A DNA stretch of 64,000 nt, from the NCBI RefSeq assembly GCF_963678635.1, contig NC_087064.1, positions 67,077,548 through 67,141,547 on the forward strand. The letters are read 5' to 3'. Positions 47,709-59,780 of this stretch are shown in pieces (the stretch's first letter is position 1; every line of letters starts with the position of its first letter). The DNA is from Symsagittifera roscoffensis (Eukaryota > Xenacoelomorpha > Acoela > Convolutidae). Made by a program: the position numbers and the translations under genes. The notes under the pieces were generated by a model that saw nothing but the letters and a program-made list of their open reading frames with translations, was not told the origin of the DNA and did no database searches.

Positions 47709-48146
47709 ATGCCATGGTTTAGAGCCAACGTGACTGCCTGGTTGTATGAGTATGCCAAGAAGCATATGTCGAAGCACGGCAGAGTGTACAGTGTGTATCA
47801 GCTGGACATTGGGGCAGGAGTTTTCAAGCGAACTTTCGTGACTCATCGGAATGCAGTGACCACCGCTGTAAAGAGATTTTCCAGGACAATTGAACGTAAT
47901 GGAAGAGAGAATGAAGAGATGTTGAGGGAAGATTTGGAGAGAAACGTGACGTTGTGTCTCCACAACAGCTTCTGCAGGAACAGAGAATCTAACGTGGATC
48001 CCCTACCTTGTTGCAAACAGAGGGTAGAAGATGAGAAGTGTTGGAGGACTGCTTACAACAGCGTCAGAATAGCTAACGATGAGTTGCAAGACATAGAAAC
48101 TGAAAGTGCAGAGTCAATGTCACAGGAGGAGGAGACGGAAAATTGA
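47709..48146 (+). CDS. Accessory C-terminal module, duplicate array unit 3, open
   Basis: Copy of 34381-34818; 145 open codons, function unknown. Confidence 0.4.
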   Translation: MPWFRANVTAWLYEYAKKHMSKHGRVYSVYQLDIGAGVFKRTFVTHRNAVTTAVKRFSRTIERNGRENEEMLREDLERNVTLCLHNSFCRNRESNVDPLPCCKQRVEDEKCWRTAYNSVRIANDELQDIETESAESMSQEEETEN

Positions 48147-48249
48147 GAGAAATTGTATTGTCTAAAAGATTTAGATCTTTTTGAGACAATGTGCAAGTTT
48201 CTGAACATTCCGATGGAAGCGAAAAAGATATGGGAGAAGGAGATGACTG

Positions 48250-48687
48250 ATGCCATGGTTTAGAGCCAACGTGACTGCCTGGTTGTATGAGTATGCCAAG
48301 AAGCATATGTCGAAGCACGGCAGAGTGTACAGTGTGTATCAGCTGGACATTGGGGCAGGAGTTTTCAAGCGAACTTTCGTGACTCATCGGAATGCAGTGA
48401 CCACCGCTGTAAAGAGATTTTCCAGGACAATTGAACGTAATGGAAGAGAGAATGAAGAGATGTTGAGGGAAGATTTGGAGAGAAACGTGACGTTGTGTCT
48501 CCACAACAGCTTCTGCAGGAACAGAGAATCTAACGTGGATCCCCTACCTTGTTGCAAACAGAGGGTAGAAGATGAGAAGTGTTGGAGGACTGCTTACAAC
48601 AGCGTCAGAATAGCTAACGATGAGTTGCAAGACATAGAAACTGAAAGTGCAGAGTCAATGTCACAGGAGGAGGAGACGGAAAATTGA
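48250..48687 (+). CDS. Accessory C-terminal module, duplicate array unit 4, open
   Basis: Copy of 34922-35359; 145 open codons, function unknown. Confidence 0.4.
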   Translation: MPWFRANVTAWLYEYAKKHMSKHGRVYSVYQLDIGAGVFKRTFVTHRNAVTTAVKRFSRTIERNGRENEEMLREDLERNVTLCLHNSFCRNRESNVDPLPCCKQRVEDEKCWRTAYNSVRIANDELQDIETESAESMSQEEETEN

Positions 48688-48790
48688 GAGAAATTGTATT
48701 GTCTAAAAGATTTAGATCTTTTTGAGACAATGTGCAAGTTTCTGAACATTCCGATGGAAGCGAAAAAGATATGGGAGAAGGAGATGACTG

Positions 48791-48997
48791 ATGCCATGGT
48801 TTAGAGCCAACGTGACTGCCTGGTTGTATGAGTATGCCAAGAAGCATATGTCGAAGCACGGCAGAGTGTACAGTGTGTATCAGCTGGGCATTGGGGCAGG
48901 AGTTTTCAAGCGAACTTTCGTGACTCATCGGAATGCAGTGACCACCGCTGTAAAGAGATTTTCCAGGACAATTGAACGTAATGGAAGAGAGCCGTAG
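48791..48997 (+). pseudogene. Accessory module, duplicate array unit 5, truncated
   Basis: Copy of 35463-35669. Confidence 0.45.
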
Positions 48998-49681
48998 AGA
49001 CAAGATGCAAAAAGAAACTAAGTTGCAATTGAAACTGAAAAGAAAACATTTAGTTGATTTTTGAAGATTAAAGAAATTATTGCATATATAAATTTGCATC
49101 AGGATTTTAGTTGGTGGCTTTAGAGACACTTATTATTTATTAGAAAGACTTGAGTGAAAAGTATATTAAAATATTCCAGCCTGCATGATTTTTTTTAATC
49201 AACTAGGACGACTGATCACTTTGTGGTGACATGAAAGGCTTGTGTAATTTCTCAAAGAGGGAGATTGTTTCATTGTTCTTTCTAACCACAGAGTTCCTTA
49301 CTTTTAATATCCAGGACCAATAACAACTAAAATTTCCGAAGGGAAGAAGCATAGTAGGATATTTTTAGCTTGTTGGTTGGCGGGACTGTCCTGCAAACTA
49401 ACACCTTTTAAAATCTAGGAGACAAAATTTTAAATCAGGGCGTTGACATTGAAAGTCAGAAAAAATGTCAATCTTAAGTCATATGCTTGAAAGTGCAGTT
49501 TAGTGAAAGAATTTGGAAGGCTATAGTAGTGTAGTATGATGCCATTTATATTCTGCAGTGAGTCGATATGACGTGGATAAGAATAATTTCGTGCATTTTG
49601 TAAATTCTGTTCGATGACACTACCAATTTTACGAACATTACGAGATTCAATGGGGACATTGACCGGGCTGTCCGGGGAGTA
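48998..49681 (+). other. E1 3' untranslated region, second duplicate
   Basis: Copy of 35670-36353, non-coding, ending TGTCCGGGGAGTA before the LTR. Confidence 0.6.
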
Positions 49682-50026
49682 TGTGACATTCGACCAGAAT
49701 GGACAAAAATGCAGATTTGACGATTTCGAATAGTTAGCAGCTAACCTTCCGAATTGACAGTTTTGAGAGATTAGTGACGTTATTGGGACGATTAGTCAAA
49801 CGGTGAAGGTCAAGATATTCTGGTTTTTTGATATTTTAAAAGTTCGAACTGAGAAGTCGCACTTCTGAGAAACGGCAAAAACCGCCATTTTGGAAGAAAA
49901 CCAGAAGAAAAACAGAACAACAATAGTTGCGATAGTGATAACTACGAGGATTGCGATAGAAGAACAACGTCGTCTTAGAATCTAGCTTTATTTTCCGTCG
50001 ATATGTACTTCTGGACGAATGTTACA
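49682..50026 (+). repeat. E1 short 3' LTR, second duplicate
   Basis: Copy of 36354-36698. Confidence 0.85.
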
Positions 50027-50540
50027 TTATTAAAAAGAAACTAGCCAGGTATCAGAGAGACAAAGAAAATCGTATTTAAAACTTACCAGGCAGTTTGCGA
50101 ATCTAAATTATCTAAGTACGTTGTGTGTTAAAATATCAATATCGCTTAAAATATCAATTTCGCAGTTAGTTTAAATAGTGTGTAACGCACATCCGGTGCT
50201 TCGAATTTTTAACAAATTGTAAAAAACCGTAAATAATGGAAAAAATCAGCATCATTTGAGTGTACCGTGTTACAAGTTTGGTAATTTCAAATTTTGAAAA
50301 AAAAATCCATTCAAGTTTTTTCAATTCAAATTTTTAAAAGCCATGAAGAACTTCTAAGTTCTTTGAAAAAGTTTAAAATCTTTGAAAAATTCAGAAACAT
50401 CATCATCTCTGAATCTAAAACTAATTGAGCAGTCGCATTTGGACACACAATTTTCAATTCCTGATAGAGCTCTTACAGTACCCAACTACAGCGTTGGGAA
50501 TTTCAAATTTTGAGAAACTTAAAACTAAGTCTTCTAAAAA
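50027..50540. other. Spacer between LTRs, second duplicate
   Basis: Copy of 36699-37212; no gene seen. Confidence 0.6.
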
Positions 50541-51447
50541 TGTGGCCTTCGACCAGAATGGACAAATTGTAGTTTCAAATTGATGGCCGCTGACCTTGAG
50601 AATTGGCAGTTTTAGTAGATGAGCGACGTTAATTGAACGATTAGACAAACTGTGAAGGTCAGATATTCTGGTATTTTAAATTTTTAAAAATTCGAATGAT
50701 GACGTCATATTTCTGAGAAATGTTGAAACGGCCAATCTGGAGAAAAAATCAGAAAAGAAACACAACAACAACGTTAGTAGCGATAGATACAACGACGAGA
50801 AATAGAAAAATACAACTGCAAGTTATCTGAGACCACTCCGAGTTGTAACGATTGTGTCGCTACAATCGTTACAGAGCCATTCACGCCAACGGTGAAGGGT
50901 GTTGGAACAGTGAGTCCAGCCTTCCGGAAAGGAAATAAGAGTGTTATTTCCCCGGATTCAGGAATCCGGAGGGGTCTCGAGACCTGAACTCGAAGTGATA
51001 AAAACTAATTTGAGCTTCCTGGTTATGTCCTGAATTGAATTTAATTAATTAACATCTAGATTCATTTTCTGATATTGAGAAGCTAGAAGTTGAGGGAAAG
51101 GGTTGATCCATCATCGATGGAGATGATGATTTTTATCTACTGAACAAAAACAATAGTAATATAAAAAATAGTAGTAGCCTTGGTTTTAGGGGTGACCTCG
51201 TGGTCTGGGGATACTGAGACTGAGCCATGAGCTCACTATTTTTGCATATAATTAAGTTAATTTGAGTGTTTTGACCGAAGGTCGAAAGCAGTAAAGTTTT
51301 TGTCGACCCGATGTTAGAAAAACCACCGAAAGAACAGGCTTTGGTAGAGCCGGTGAATAGCATGTAGAGCTTCGTTTAGACGCTGTCCAGTCGTTTTATA
51401 GCTTAGCTTTATTTTCCGTCGATATGTAATTCCGGGCGAATGTTAGA
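50541..51447 (+). repeat. E2 LTR, second copy
   Basis: Copy of 37213-38119, including the perfect hairpin (50844-50873). Here it is followed by the full E2 leader. Confidence 0.85.
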
Positions 51448-51459
51448 TAGATGTTTTTA

Positions 51460-51474
51460 TGGCGCTCCTGGGTG
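51460..51474 (+). promoter_or_regulatory. E2 primer-binding-site candidate
   Basis: TGGCGCTCCTGGGTG, 12 bases after the LTR end, identical to E1. Confidence 0.5.
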
Positions 51475-51600
51475 TTATTCTTTTTAACATCATGACCGGC
51501 AGAACCATTAACGAGCACTCCGCGCCGAGCGGATGCTCATAATAACGCCCTTAATAAGGCCCTAACCCCCGGGGCGGAGGGGTAGTTCGAAACGCGGAAG

Positions 51601-54600
51601 CCTTCCGGATTCCCGTCAATAGCTTTTTAACCTAGTTGAGATCGAAAATTCACGAACCAGGAAGGGTGGGGGGATTTGCGGTCCCGTCATTTCCTGAGTG
51701 GTCCGTGACCAAGATATATAAGAAACCAAACAAAAAGTAGTATAGTACTTAAGAAAAACAAAAAACATAAAAAATAACCGAAAAAACCAAAAACAGTAAA
51801 AAAAAAAGTATGAAATCAGTAGAAATCATCCCCCCAGACGAGATGTGATCCCACCTTCACGTTTGTTGTTGTTAGATATGTTGTTGTTACAGGTATTTAT
51901 ATCAGTCAAGATCATTACGATCATTTTTGTGACCTGTTTGTGGTGCTTGTACTGTAGGGTTATTTGAGTATTTAAGCACGTTAATGCTAATTTGCCCTCA
52001 ATCCGGAAGGGTCTCGGGATTAGTGAAGAAGACTGATCCGGCGAGCAGTTCAAGGAGCGACAAGAGGGGGCTGAAAGACAACAACAATCGACTGTTGGGT
52101 ATCATTAACAAGTCTTGTATCCCTTTTGGTACAAAAAGTAAGATAGTAATCTGTGGGGGTCTCGACAGTGCTGCACTGTAGTGACCCTTCACCGAACTGC
52201 GAATTTCCCAGTTAAGCACCTTAATTCGGATATTGAACAAATCCGGAAGGGTATAGTATTACTAGTATTATTACTTATACAGCCTATATTAAAACTCCTA
52301 TATCGTTTTTCAGTGGAAAACACAATAAGCGGACCGGTTTCTAGGGTCAAAATAGCGATTTTTTGATGCCCCCACAAATAGCGATTTTTGAGATATCTAT
52401 ATTTTTTAAAATGGAAAAAAGCGCGAAATTAGGTTCTTACATTGTAACTGTACTAGTATCATAGGAAGAACCGGGTGAGTTTAGTTCAGAATTGGTTGGA
52501 ACTATTTGGGTAACAAAAAAAGAATTTTAGTGATTTAAAAAAAAATAAGAATCGTTTTTGAAATTTTTGAGTTAGGACAGTAAAAATTGATGTTCAGACA
52601 ACTTCTACTAGTGAATCGACAGGTTTTTAAACCCGTTTGTCAATAACCTTCCGGGTTACAGAGAAATCGAACTTAACGTGTTTGCTTTAGTGGATTCATC
52701 AATCCGGAGAGGTCCAAATAGTATAGTTTTTGGCAATTTTTTTCAACTAGAGCGTTTTAGATCGGGTTTTTTGCATCAAACTAGAAGAATATAGGTTTTT
52801 TGAGCTCGGATCAATAACTTTTAGGTCAAATAGAACAGAATTGCGAAAAAGTTAGGCGGAACCTATAAGAGAGAAATTTTTTTGATTTAAAAAAAAAGAC
52901 GTTTTGGTTAATAACTTTGGAACTACTGGACAGATCTAGTTGATCTTGGTACCATTAGATCAGAAATTAGGTAAGCTTACTCATAGGAACATCAATTATT
53001 CAAAAAAATAAGCGTGAAAGTTTTTTAAGATTGTTTTTAGCAAATTCACTAATTTGGGAAGGTAGACCCTTCATGTTTTAAAAAAAAAATTTTGGAAAGC
53101 CCTCACACCCCTACCAAAGTGTAGTAACAGTTGAATAAGGCAATTTTACGCTGTCCTTGACAAAGAGGGAAGGCTAAGGGGACCAGAAAACCATAGTCAA
53201 GTCGAAACTAGCCTAGTGATAAAACCCTTCACGGTTAGGGCGAATTGTCAAATATGAGGCTTAACTTCATTCCGGAAGGGTCTAGGGAAGGCGATACACC
53301 CTTCCTAGTTAGTTCAAACAGCATAATAGCATCGGAGAAAGTATCCAGAAGGGTATCGGGTGAAAATTTAGAAAGTCTCCGAGAAGCTATTTTTACAAAC
53401 CCGGAGGGGTCCCAATCCGGAGGGGTCCCAATTTTGCCAACCCGGAGGGGTTCAATTTTGCCAATCCGGAGGGGTCTAATTTTGCCAATCCGGAGGGGTC
53501 CCAATTTTTCCACTCCGGAGGGTTCCAATCCTTCCGGATTCCCGTGAATAGCTTTTTAACCTAGTTAAGACCGAAAATTCACGAACCAGGAAGGGTGGGG
53601 GGATTCGCGGTCCCGTCATTTCCTGGGGGGTCCGTGACCAAAAACACTGTGACAGTGGTCCGTGACCAAGATATACAAAAAACCAAACAAAAAGTAGTAT
53701 AGTACCTAAGAAAAACAAAAACATAAAAAATAACCGAAAAAACCAAAAACAGTAACAAAAAAAGTATAAAATCAGTAGAAATCATCCTCCCCGAAGAGAT
53801 GTGATCCAATTCTCCCGTTTGTTGTTGTTAGATATATTGTTGATACAGGCATATATATCAGTCAGGATTGTTACGATCATTTTTGTGGCCCTTTTTTGGT
53901 GCTTGTACTGTAGGGTTATTTGACTATTTAAGCACGTTAATGCTAATTTGAGCTCAATCCGGAAGGGTCTCGGGATTAGTGAAGAAAACTGATCCGGCAG
54001 CAGTTCAAGGAGCGACAAAAGGGGGATCAGCGACAACAACAATCGACTGTTGGGTATCGTTAACAAGTCTTGTATCCCTTTTGGTACAAAAAGTAAGATA
54101 GTAATCTGTGGGGGTCTCGACAGTGCTGCACTGTGGTGACCCTTCACCGAACTGCGAATTTCCGAGTTAAGCACCTTAATTCGGATATTGAACAAACCCG
54201 GAAGGGTATAGTATTACTAGTGTTATTACTTATACTGTCTATATCAATACTCCTATATCGTTTTTCAGTGGAAAACACAATAAGCGGACCGGTTTCTAGG
54301 GTCAAAATAGCGATATTTTGATGCCCCCACAAATAGCGATTTTTGAGATATCTATAATTTTTGAAACGGAAAAATGCGCTAAATTAGGTTGTTACATTGT
54401 AAGTGTACTAGTATAATAGGCGGAACCGTTTGAGTTTAGTTCAGAAGTGGTTGGAACTATTTGGGTACCAAAAACCGAATTTTAGTGATTTTTGAAAAAA
54501 CGAAACACTATAAAATAAGAAATTTTTTAAAAGTTTTTGAGTTAGGACAGTAAAAATTGTTGTTCAGTCAACGTCGACTAGTGAATCGACAGGTTTTTAA

Positions 54601-55470
54601 ACCTGTTTGTCGATAACCTTCCGGGTTACAGAGAAATAGAACTTAACGTGTTTGATTTAGTGGATTCATCAATACGGAGGGGTCCAAATAGCAAAGTTTT
54701 TGGCAATTTTTTTCAACTAGAGCCTTTTAGATCGGGTTTTTTGCATCAAACTAGACAAGTATAGGCTTGTTGAGCTCAGATCAATAATTTTTAGGTCGAA
54801 TAGAACAGAATTGCGAAAAAGTTAGGCGGAACCTATAAGAGAGAAATTTTTTTGATTTTTAAAAAAAAGACGTTTTGGTTAATAACTTTGGAACTACTGG
54901 ACAGATTCAGTTGATCTTGATACCATTAGATCAAACATTAGGTGAGCTTACTCATAGAAACATCAATTATTCAAAAAAATAAGCGTGAAAATTTTTTAGG
55001 ATTGTTTTTAGCAAATTCACTAATTTGGGAAGGTAGATCCTTCACGTTTTATAAAAAAACATTTGGAAGCCCTCACACCCTACCAAAGTGTAGTAACGGT
55101 TGAATAAGGCAATTTTACGCAGTCCTTGGGAAGGCCAAGGGGACCAGAAAACCATAGTCAAGTCGAAACTAGCCTAGTGATAAAACCCTTCACGGTTAGG
55201 GTGAATTGTCAAATATGAGGCTTAACTTCATTCCGGAAGGGTCTAGGGAAGGCGATACACCCTTCCTAGTTAGTTCAAACAGCATAATAGCATCGGAGAA
55301 AGTATCCAGAAGGGTATCGGGTGAAAATTTAGAAAGTCTCCGAGAAGCTATTTTTACAAACCCGGAGGGGTCCCAATCTGGAGGGGTCCCAATTTTGCCA
55401 ATCCGGAGGTGTTCAATTTTGCCAATCCGGAGGGGTCTAAGTTTGCCAATCCGGAGGGGTCCCAATTTTG
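51601..55470 (+). repeat. 1.93-kb tandem duplication in E2 leader
   Basis: CCTTCCGGATTCCCGT starts both units (51601, 53530). They share order throughout but differ by many substitutions and small indels, so this duplication is older than the 13.3-kb one. The join at 53530 lies inside the minisatellite, where CCGGAGGG meets CTTCCGGA. Confidence 0.88.
53401..53530 (+). repeat. CCGGAGGGG minisatellite, E2 first leader unit
   Basis: Six units of AATTTTGCCAATCCGGAGGGGTC type, about 24-25 bases each; interrupted by the leader duplication. Confidence 0.85.
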
Positions 55471-55880
55471 CCACTCCGGAGGGGTCCAATTTTGCCAATC
55501 CGGAGGGGTCTAATTTTGCCAATCCGGAGGGGTCCCAATTTTGCCAATTCGGATGGGTCTAATTTTGCCAATCCGGAGGGGTCTAATTTTGCCAATCCGG
55601 AGGGGTCCCAATTTTGCCACTCCGGAGGGGTCCAATTTTGCCAATCCGGAGGGGTCTAATTTTGCCAATCCGGAGGGGTCCCAATTTTGCCAATCGGGAG
55701 GGGTCTAATTTTGCCAATCCGGAGGGGTCCTATTTTTGCCAATCCGTAGGGGTCCCAATTTTGCCAATCCGGAGGGGTCTAATTTTGCCAATCCGGAGGG
55801 GCCCCAGTTTTGCCAATCCAGAGGGGTCCCAATTTGGTCAATCCGGAGGGGTCCTATTTTTGTCAATCCGGAGGGGTATT
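55360..55880 (+). repeat. CCGGAGGGG minisatellite, E2 second leader unit (expanded)
   Basis: About 20 units of 24-25 bases, AATTTTGCCAATCCGGAGGGGTC(C), with a higher-order pattern visible around 55465-55690 (several consecutive units recur as a block of about 146 bases). Non-coding. Confidence 0.88.
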
Positions 55881-56180
55881 GTTTTGTCAAGACTTAAGAG
55901 GACAACAGAAAAGAAAGTATTTAAACATATTAGGTTATTAAGAGATAGACTGGGAACCAGTGACTGCACTTGTAACTTGCCTTTTATAAAAACCAAAACA
56001 AAACAAAACTGAACAGGTCTAAACTCGGATATTTGCGACACTAAGTTTAAATTGAACAAGAGTGTGTAACTCATTGGTGTGGATTGAAATCCATAACGTT
56101 TTTGAGAAAAGTGATTGCCCTGAGGATTTTAGTAGGTCTAGCTCGGGCAGTCCGAAGGCAGATAGGTAACACAGAACTCG

Positions 56181-56201
56181 GTGGGTGCAATAGACGCCCA
56201 C
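56181..56201 (+). ncRNA. Conserved leader hairpin before gag, E2
   Basis: GTGGGTG-CAATAGA-CGCCCAC, identical to 18344-18364 in E1. Confidence 0.4.
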
Positions 56202-56720
56202 TTGAGAAAGTTACTGCCTTCGAGTTTTGTCTGTTTGGTGCAGCACCATGCAGGGAAAGCTCTTTCTTTAGAAACAGGTTTGACTATCATATTGCGACCG
56301 ACTAAGTACAAAACACATACGTTTTTCATAGGAAATAATCATATTTTTGTTATTTTTGGTTTTAAATCAATAATATTTGTGCTTGATTGGGTAGTGAAAA
56401 CACTATCTTTTAAAAGGACTGAAATCATCATACTGTGCTAGCTTCACATCTTACAACTATTAATCGATTATTGTGATAAGTTGTATACACGCTGTACTGT
56501 AATAACATAAAAGGATTCGTGGTCACTATTCAATAGAAATTTTTGGAATTTATTGTGTTGTGTTATTATTATCAGTAATCAGATTAAAAGGACACTAGCA
56601 ATCGAATTGAGTGCATAGGCAGTAAGAAGTGATATATCAAAAACGAGTTTAGACAAGTCAAGGATACCTAAACTAAGTGATAGCTCAAGGAAATTTATAC
56701 CGGAGAAACAGAGAAAAGCA

Positions 56721-59421
56721 ATGAACGATCCTTTTGTGGAAAGGACCACACGAAACCGGACCGACAAAGGGGAGACGGTTTCAGGCAGAATGGTTGAGAC
56801 CAGGAGTCAGAATTCCTCAGAAGAGCGAAAAGCAATGCTAGAAGTGGAGGTCCATCCGGACCAAGCCATGGATGAGAACCAGGAAATACATGGACCGGAG
56901 GGGAAAAGAAACAGAAGACTGGCGAGTGAATCTACTCCGGTAGAACAAGGCCAAGATTTTGCCACTTCAACCGGGACACTGGACCGAGAGGAGATGTCGG
57001 AACTGTCCGACATCTCTACTGAAACTGTGGCAACTAGAACATCTCCCACAGACAACATAATGATGGCAGGCGTGACGGAGAAACAGGCAACGTCCTCATC
57101 GTTTTCAGAAAGAGTGAAGAACACTTTCGGAAACATCTTTCCATTTACCATGGGAGCGGGTACAGGCGATGAAGGAGAATCCCAGGAAGAAGAAGAGGAC
57201 GATGACGAGCAAGTTGGCTTTGGATCTCGAGTCAGCCTCAATAGATCGACCCAGGAAAATGAAGCATACACCGACAGAGGAATCGGCATCATGGACCAAT
57301 TTGGTGAAGTAAGGACAGTAAGCAAAACCACAAACGCATCAGGCCAGTCAGGAGACTTTGTGAGTTTGACGAATTCGGGAATGCGAACTGGAGAGAATAG
57401 AAACACTGGGCTAACCAACGCACCGGCGGATCTAGAGGCGAATAACGAAAACAAGTCGAGGCAGAGAATCAAAGCCCGAATCTCGACCAGCACCAAGCTA
57501 CCTGGGATCGACAGGGTGACACCACCACTTGTGACGCCACTAGTGGATATCGGGGTATCAATTGAAGAAGCCTTGACCGACATGGGAGAACAGAATGAAC
57601 AGATGTCCATAAGAATGAGTGAACTATAAAGGGCAGTCCACGTCGAGAGAGAAAATATGCGGGAAGAAATAAACCGCAATAGACAAGAAAATAGTAGAAG
57701 CAAAAAACGCTTGAAGGAAAGAACATATGAACATTGGGCGAAGAACTTGTCGCGAATGACAAGCGAAGCGGAACAAAGAGAGTTGCGGTTAAGAGACGAC
57801 ATGGAGAAGTTGAGAATTCAACAAGAGCATACTCTTGGGACTCTTGACAAAAAGATAGATGCGATGATGGAGAAGCGAACTCAGGCTATTATGGATAGGT
57901 TGGACGGGCTACTAGGCAGCAGGAGTGGACCAAAAGATGGGGAATCGAACTCGGGAGGACCCAGCAGGGAGCCGATGGTGAACTTCAATGACCATCAGAA
58001 TAGGAGAAGGACAAATGGATCCACTAGAGGTAGGGGCAGTTCATCAGGCTTTGCCACAGGGGATAATAGAACATGGGGCCCAAAAATCAGAGGAAGTTCA
58101 ACTGGCAACAGACAGACCTCAAACGAGCGACCGACGCAAGGCACACATGCGAGTGGGAGAGGTGAATCCAGGAACAGGAGTCATGCCAGCCCAGGGAGGA
58201 CTCATGCAAGCCAAGGAAGATACAAGCAGAGCGATTCGGACGGAAGGGAAGTTCCAAGTACAGAACCCTTATCAGGGGGCAATGATACAAAAGCGGGCCA
58301 TTCAAGAGATGCAACATCAATGGCCACAGCCTTTGAACCACTGAACAGGTCTATGGAGACATTCCTCACGAGGTTATCTAGAACCAATGAACGTAGCGAA
58401 AATTCCAGAAGGGTTTTTTAGAAACCAAGATGCTACAAAGACGAATCTGATGGCTGTATTGATACCTGGATAGAACTGATGAAACTGCACTTTGAGGAAA
58501 AGGACTTGTCAGAAAGGCAAGAATTCAGTGCGCTTACGAGTAACTTGGAAAGGACAGCCCTGAACTGTGTCATGGCCAAGAAGCAAAATCAGCGAGACGC
58601 AGCTGAGAAAATCGTCGAAATCTTGTTAAATCGTTTTGGATCAGGGGTGCAGGGGCACCAGGCAATGATGCGCTTCGAGAAACGGAGGCAACGGGAAGAT
58701 GAGACGATAGACAAGTTTCTAGGCACTTTGGAGATGCTGAGAAGGCGTAGCCAACCAGATGAATCAAACAGAATGATGAACCTGGCAGTAGCCTCAAAAT
58801 TCATCGATGGCGTGAAGAATGATGAACTTCGAACAATGTTAGCAACACAATACACACCACTCTCAACCATTGCGCCAACACCAGAAGAGTTGAGACTCAA
58901 GTCAAAAGAATATCTTTTGCTGAAGCCTCCATCGAGATCTGGATATTACAAGAATAATTATGGCAATTTTAACAACGGACCAGTAAACCAAGGAAACAAC
59001 TGGTACAAACGAAGGGAAGATATGGACAAGAGACGCTCTTGTGCAAATTGTAGTTCAACGGACCATCACGTGTCAGCATGCACAACTTACAAACAGGGCA
59101 TGAAAGCAATAGGCTTTAGCCTCGAGGACGAAGATGCGTCAGAAGTCGACCATGAGAATTTCATGAGAGGAGTAATTGCAAAATTCGGCCCGAGGTGCTT
59201 CTTTTGTAACTTGGAAGGTCATTTAAATCAGATTGTCCGCAATTCTGGGATGCTGTAGCAGACATCAAGCATCCAAGGCATGAGGAAGCTTTATCGGGTA
59301 TGAAAGCCAGCAAGGCTCGCCTTTTCAGTGAAGCGGAGGCGCGCAGAAAAGAAAAACCGCAAGAGCTGGCAACGAAGAAAATGCAAGCGGTAACAGGAGA
59401 GACATGTGAACCGGAACCGGT
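56721..59421 (+). pseudogene. gag: E2 gag, near-complete, truncated at 3' end
   Basis: Structural polyprotein. The ATG at 56721 opens one frame of about 830 codons broken only by TAA at 57627 and TAG at 58419, plus a 1-base deletion near 59223. Regions: acidic Ser/Thr-rich N-terminus (about 1-230), basic/coiled-coil segment (about 310-395), Gly/Arg/Asn-rich stretch, capsid-like domain (DTWIELMKLHF, RFGSGVQGHQAMMRF), then zinc knuckles C-x2-C-x4-H-x4-C (CANCSSTDHHVSAC, intact) and CFFCNLEGH (frameshifted before its last Cys). It is much longer than usual gypsy gag proteins. It ends at 59421 against unrelated DNA. Confidence 0.85.
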
Positions 59422-59780
59422 TGTATGCCATCAGCGCCAATGGCTGCCAATCCCCCCAAGAAATTAAAACATTTTCACCTGCCTTTTTCAAGCGAAACGC
59501 TAGCCGTCTTAAAAAAAAAATTTGACTGAGCTTAAATGTTTAAAAAATATAACTTAATAAAACGCGCAATCTATCATTATGCGCAAACAAGGAACGTCCC
59601 ACCCGATGTCAGAAAGTCCAGCGGCGCACCACCAGACTCTCCAAGCCAGTAAACCCCTTCTCTAGACCAGAGACCCATTTTATAGTTTCCGACCCATGGC
59701 GACCAATTTCATGGTTAAGAAATCTCAGAAACCCATGGCAGACCAATTTCATGGTTTCCGCTTCTCAAAGTTTATACTTC

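Larger units (their letters stand above)
46525..48991 (+). repeat. 541-bp tandem array, second duplicate
   Basis: Same 4.56 units, with the same unit-specific variants in the same order as 33197-35663. The array was therefore duplicated as a block and did not expand independently. Confidence 0.95.
38472..51799 (+). repeat. 13,328-bp tandem segmental duplication, second copy
   Basis: Second copy of 25144-38471; positions below equal the first copy plus 13,328. The only difference I noticed is A to G at 39471. Confidence 0.93.
51475..56720 (+). other. E2 leader, internally duplicated
   Basis: Non-coding. 51601-53529 and 53530 onward are two diverged copies of a 1,929-bp unit that each end in a CCGGAGGGGT minisatellite. 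The final 0.7 kb (about 56040-56720) matches the E1 pre-gag region, including the hairpin at 56181. The open frames here follow the repeat and are not genes. Confidence 0.75.
50541..59421 (+). mobile_element. E2: related LTR retrotransposon, 5' part only
   Basis: LTR, primer-binding-site candidate (51460), a 5.3-kb leader and gag. The element stops inside gag at CCGGAACCGGT (59421), where unrelated minus-strand repeats begin, so all of pol and the 3' LTR are missing. It is the same family as E1 but diverged, and its gag is better preserved. Confidence 0.85.

Noticed and set aside
22155-51799. Treating all repeated ORFs as separate genes
   Set aside because: Tandem 1,679-bp and 13,328-bp offsets hold base for base, so they are duplicated segments of one element and not independent insertions.
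55360-55880. Regularly spaced short repeats resembling a CRISPR array
   Set aside because: The 24-25-bp units abut with no unique spacers, sit in a eukaryotic retroelement leader, and no cas genes are present. It is a minisatellite.
55206-56012. Open frames of 60-130 codons with repeating PEGSNFAN or ILPIRRG residues
   Set aside because: They are produced by reading the minisatellite; the period is not constant modulo three and the frames change between copies.
56807-57802. 331-codon minus-strand frame opposite E2 gag
   Set aside because: Antisense shadow of the gag frame; composition (Ser/Leu/Phe-rich) is what the complement of an acidic, Ser/Glu-rich gag gives.
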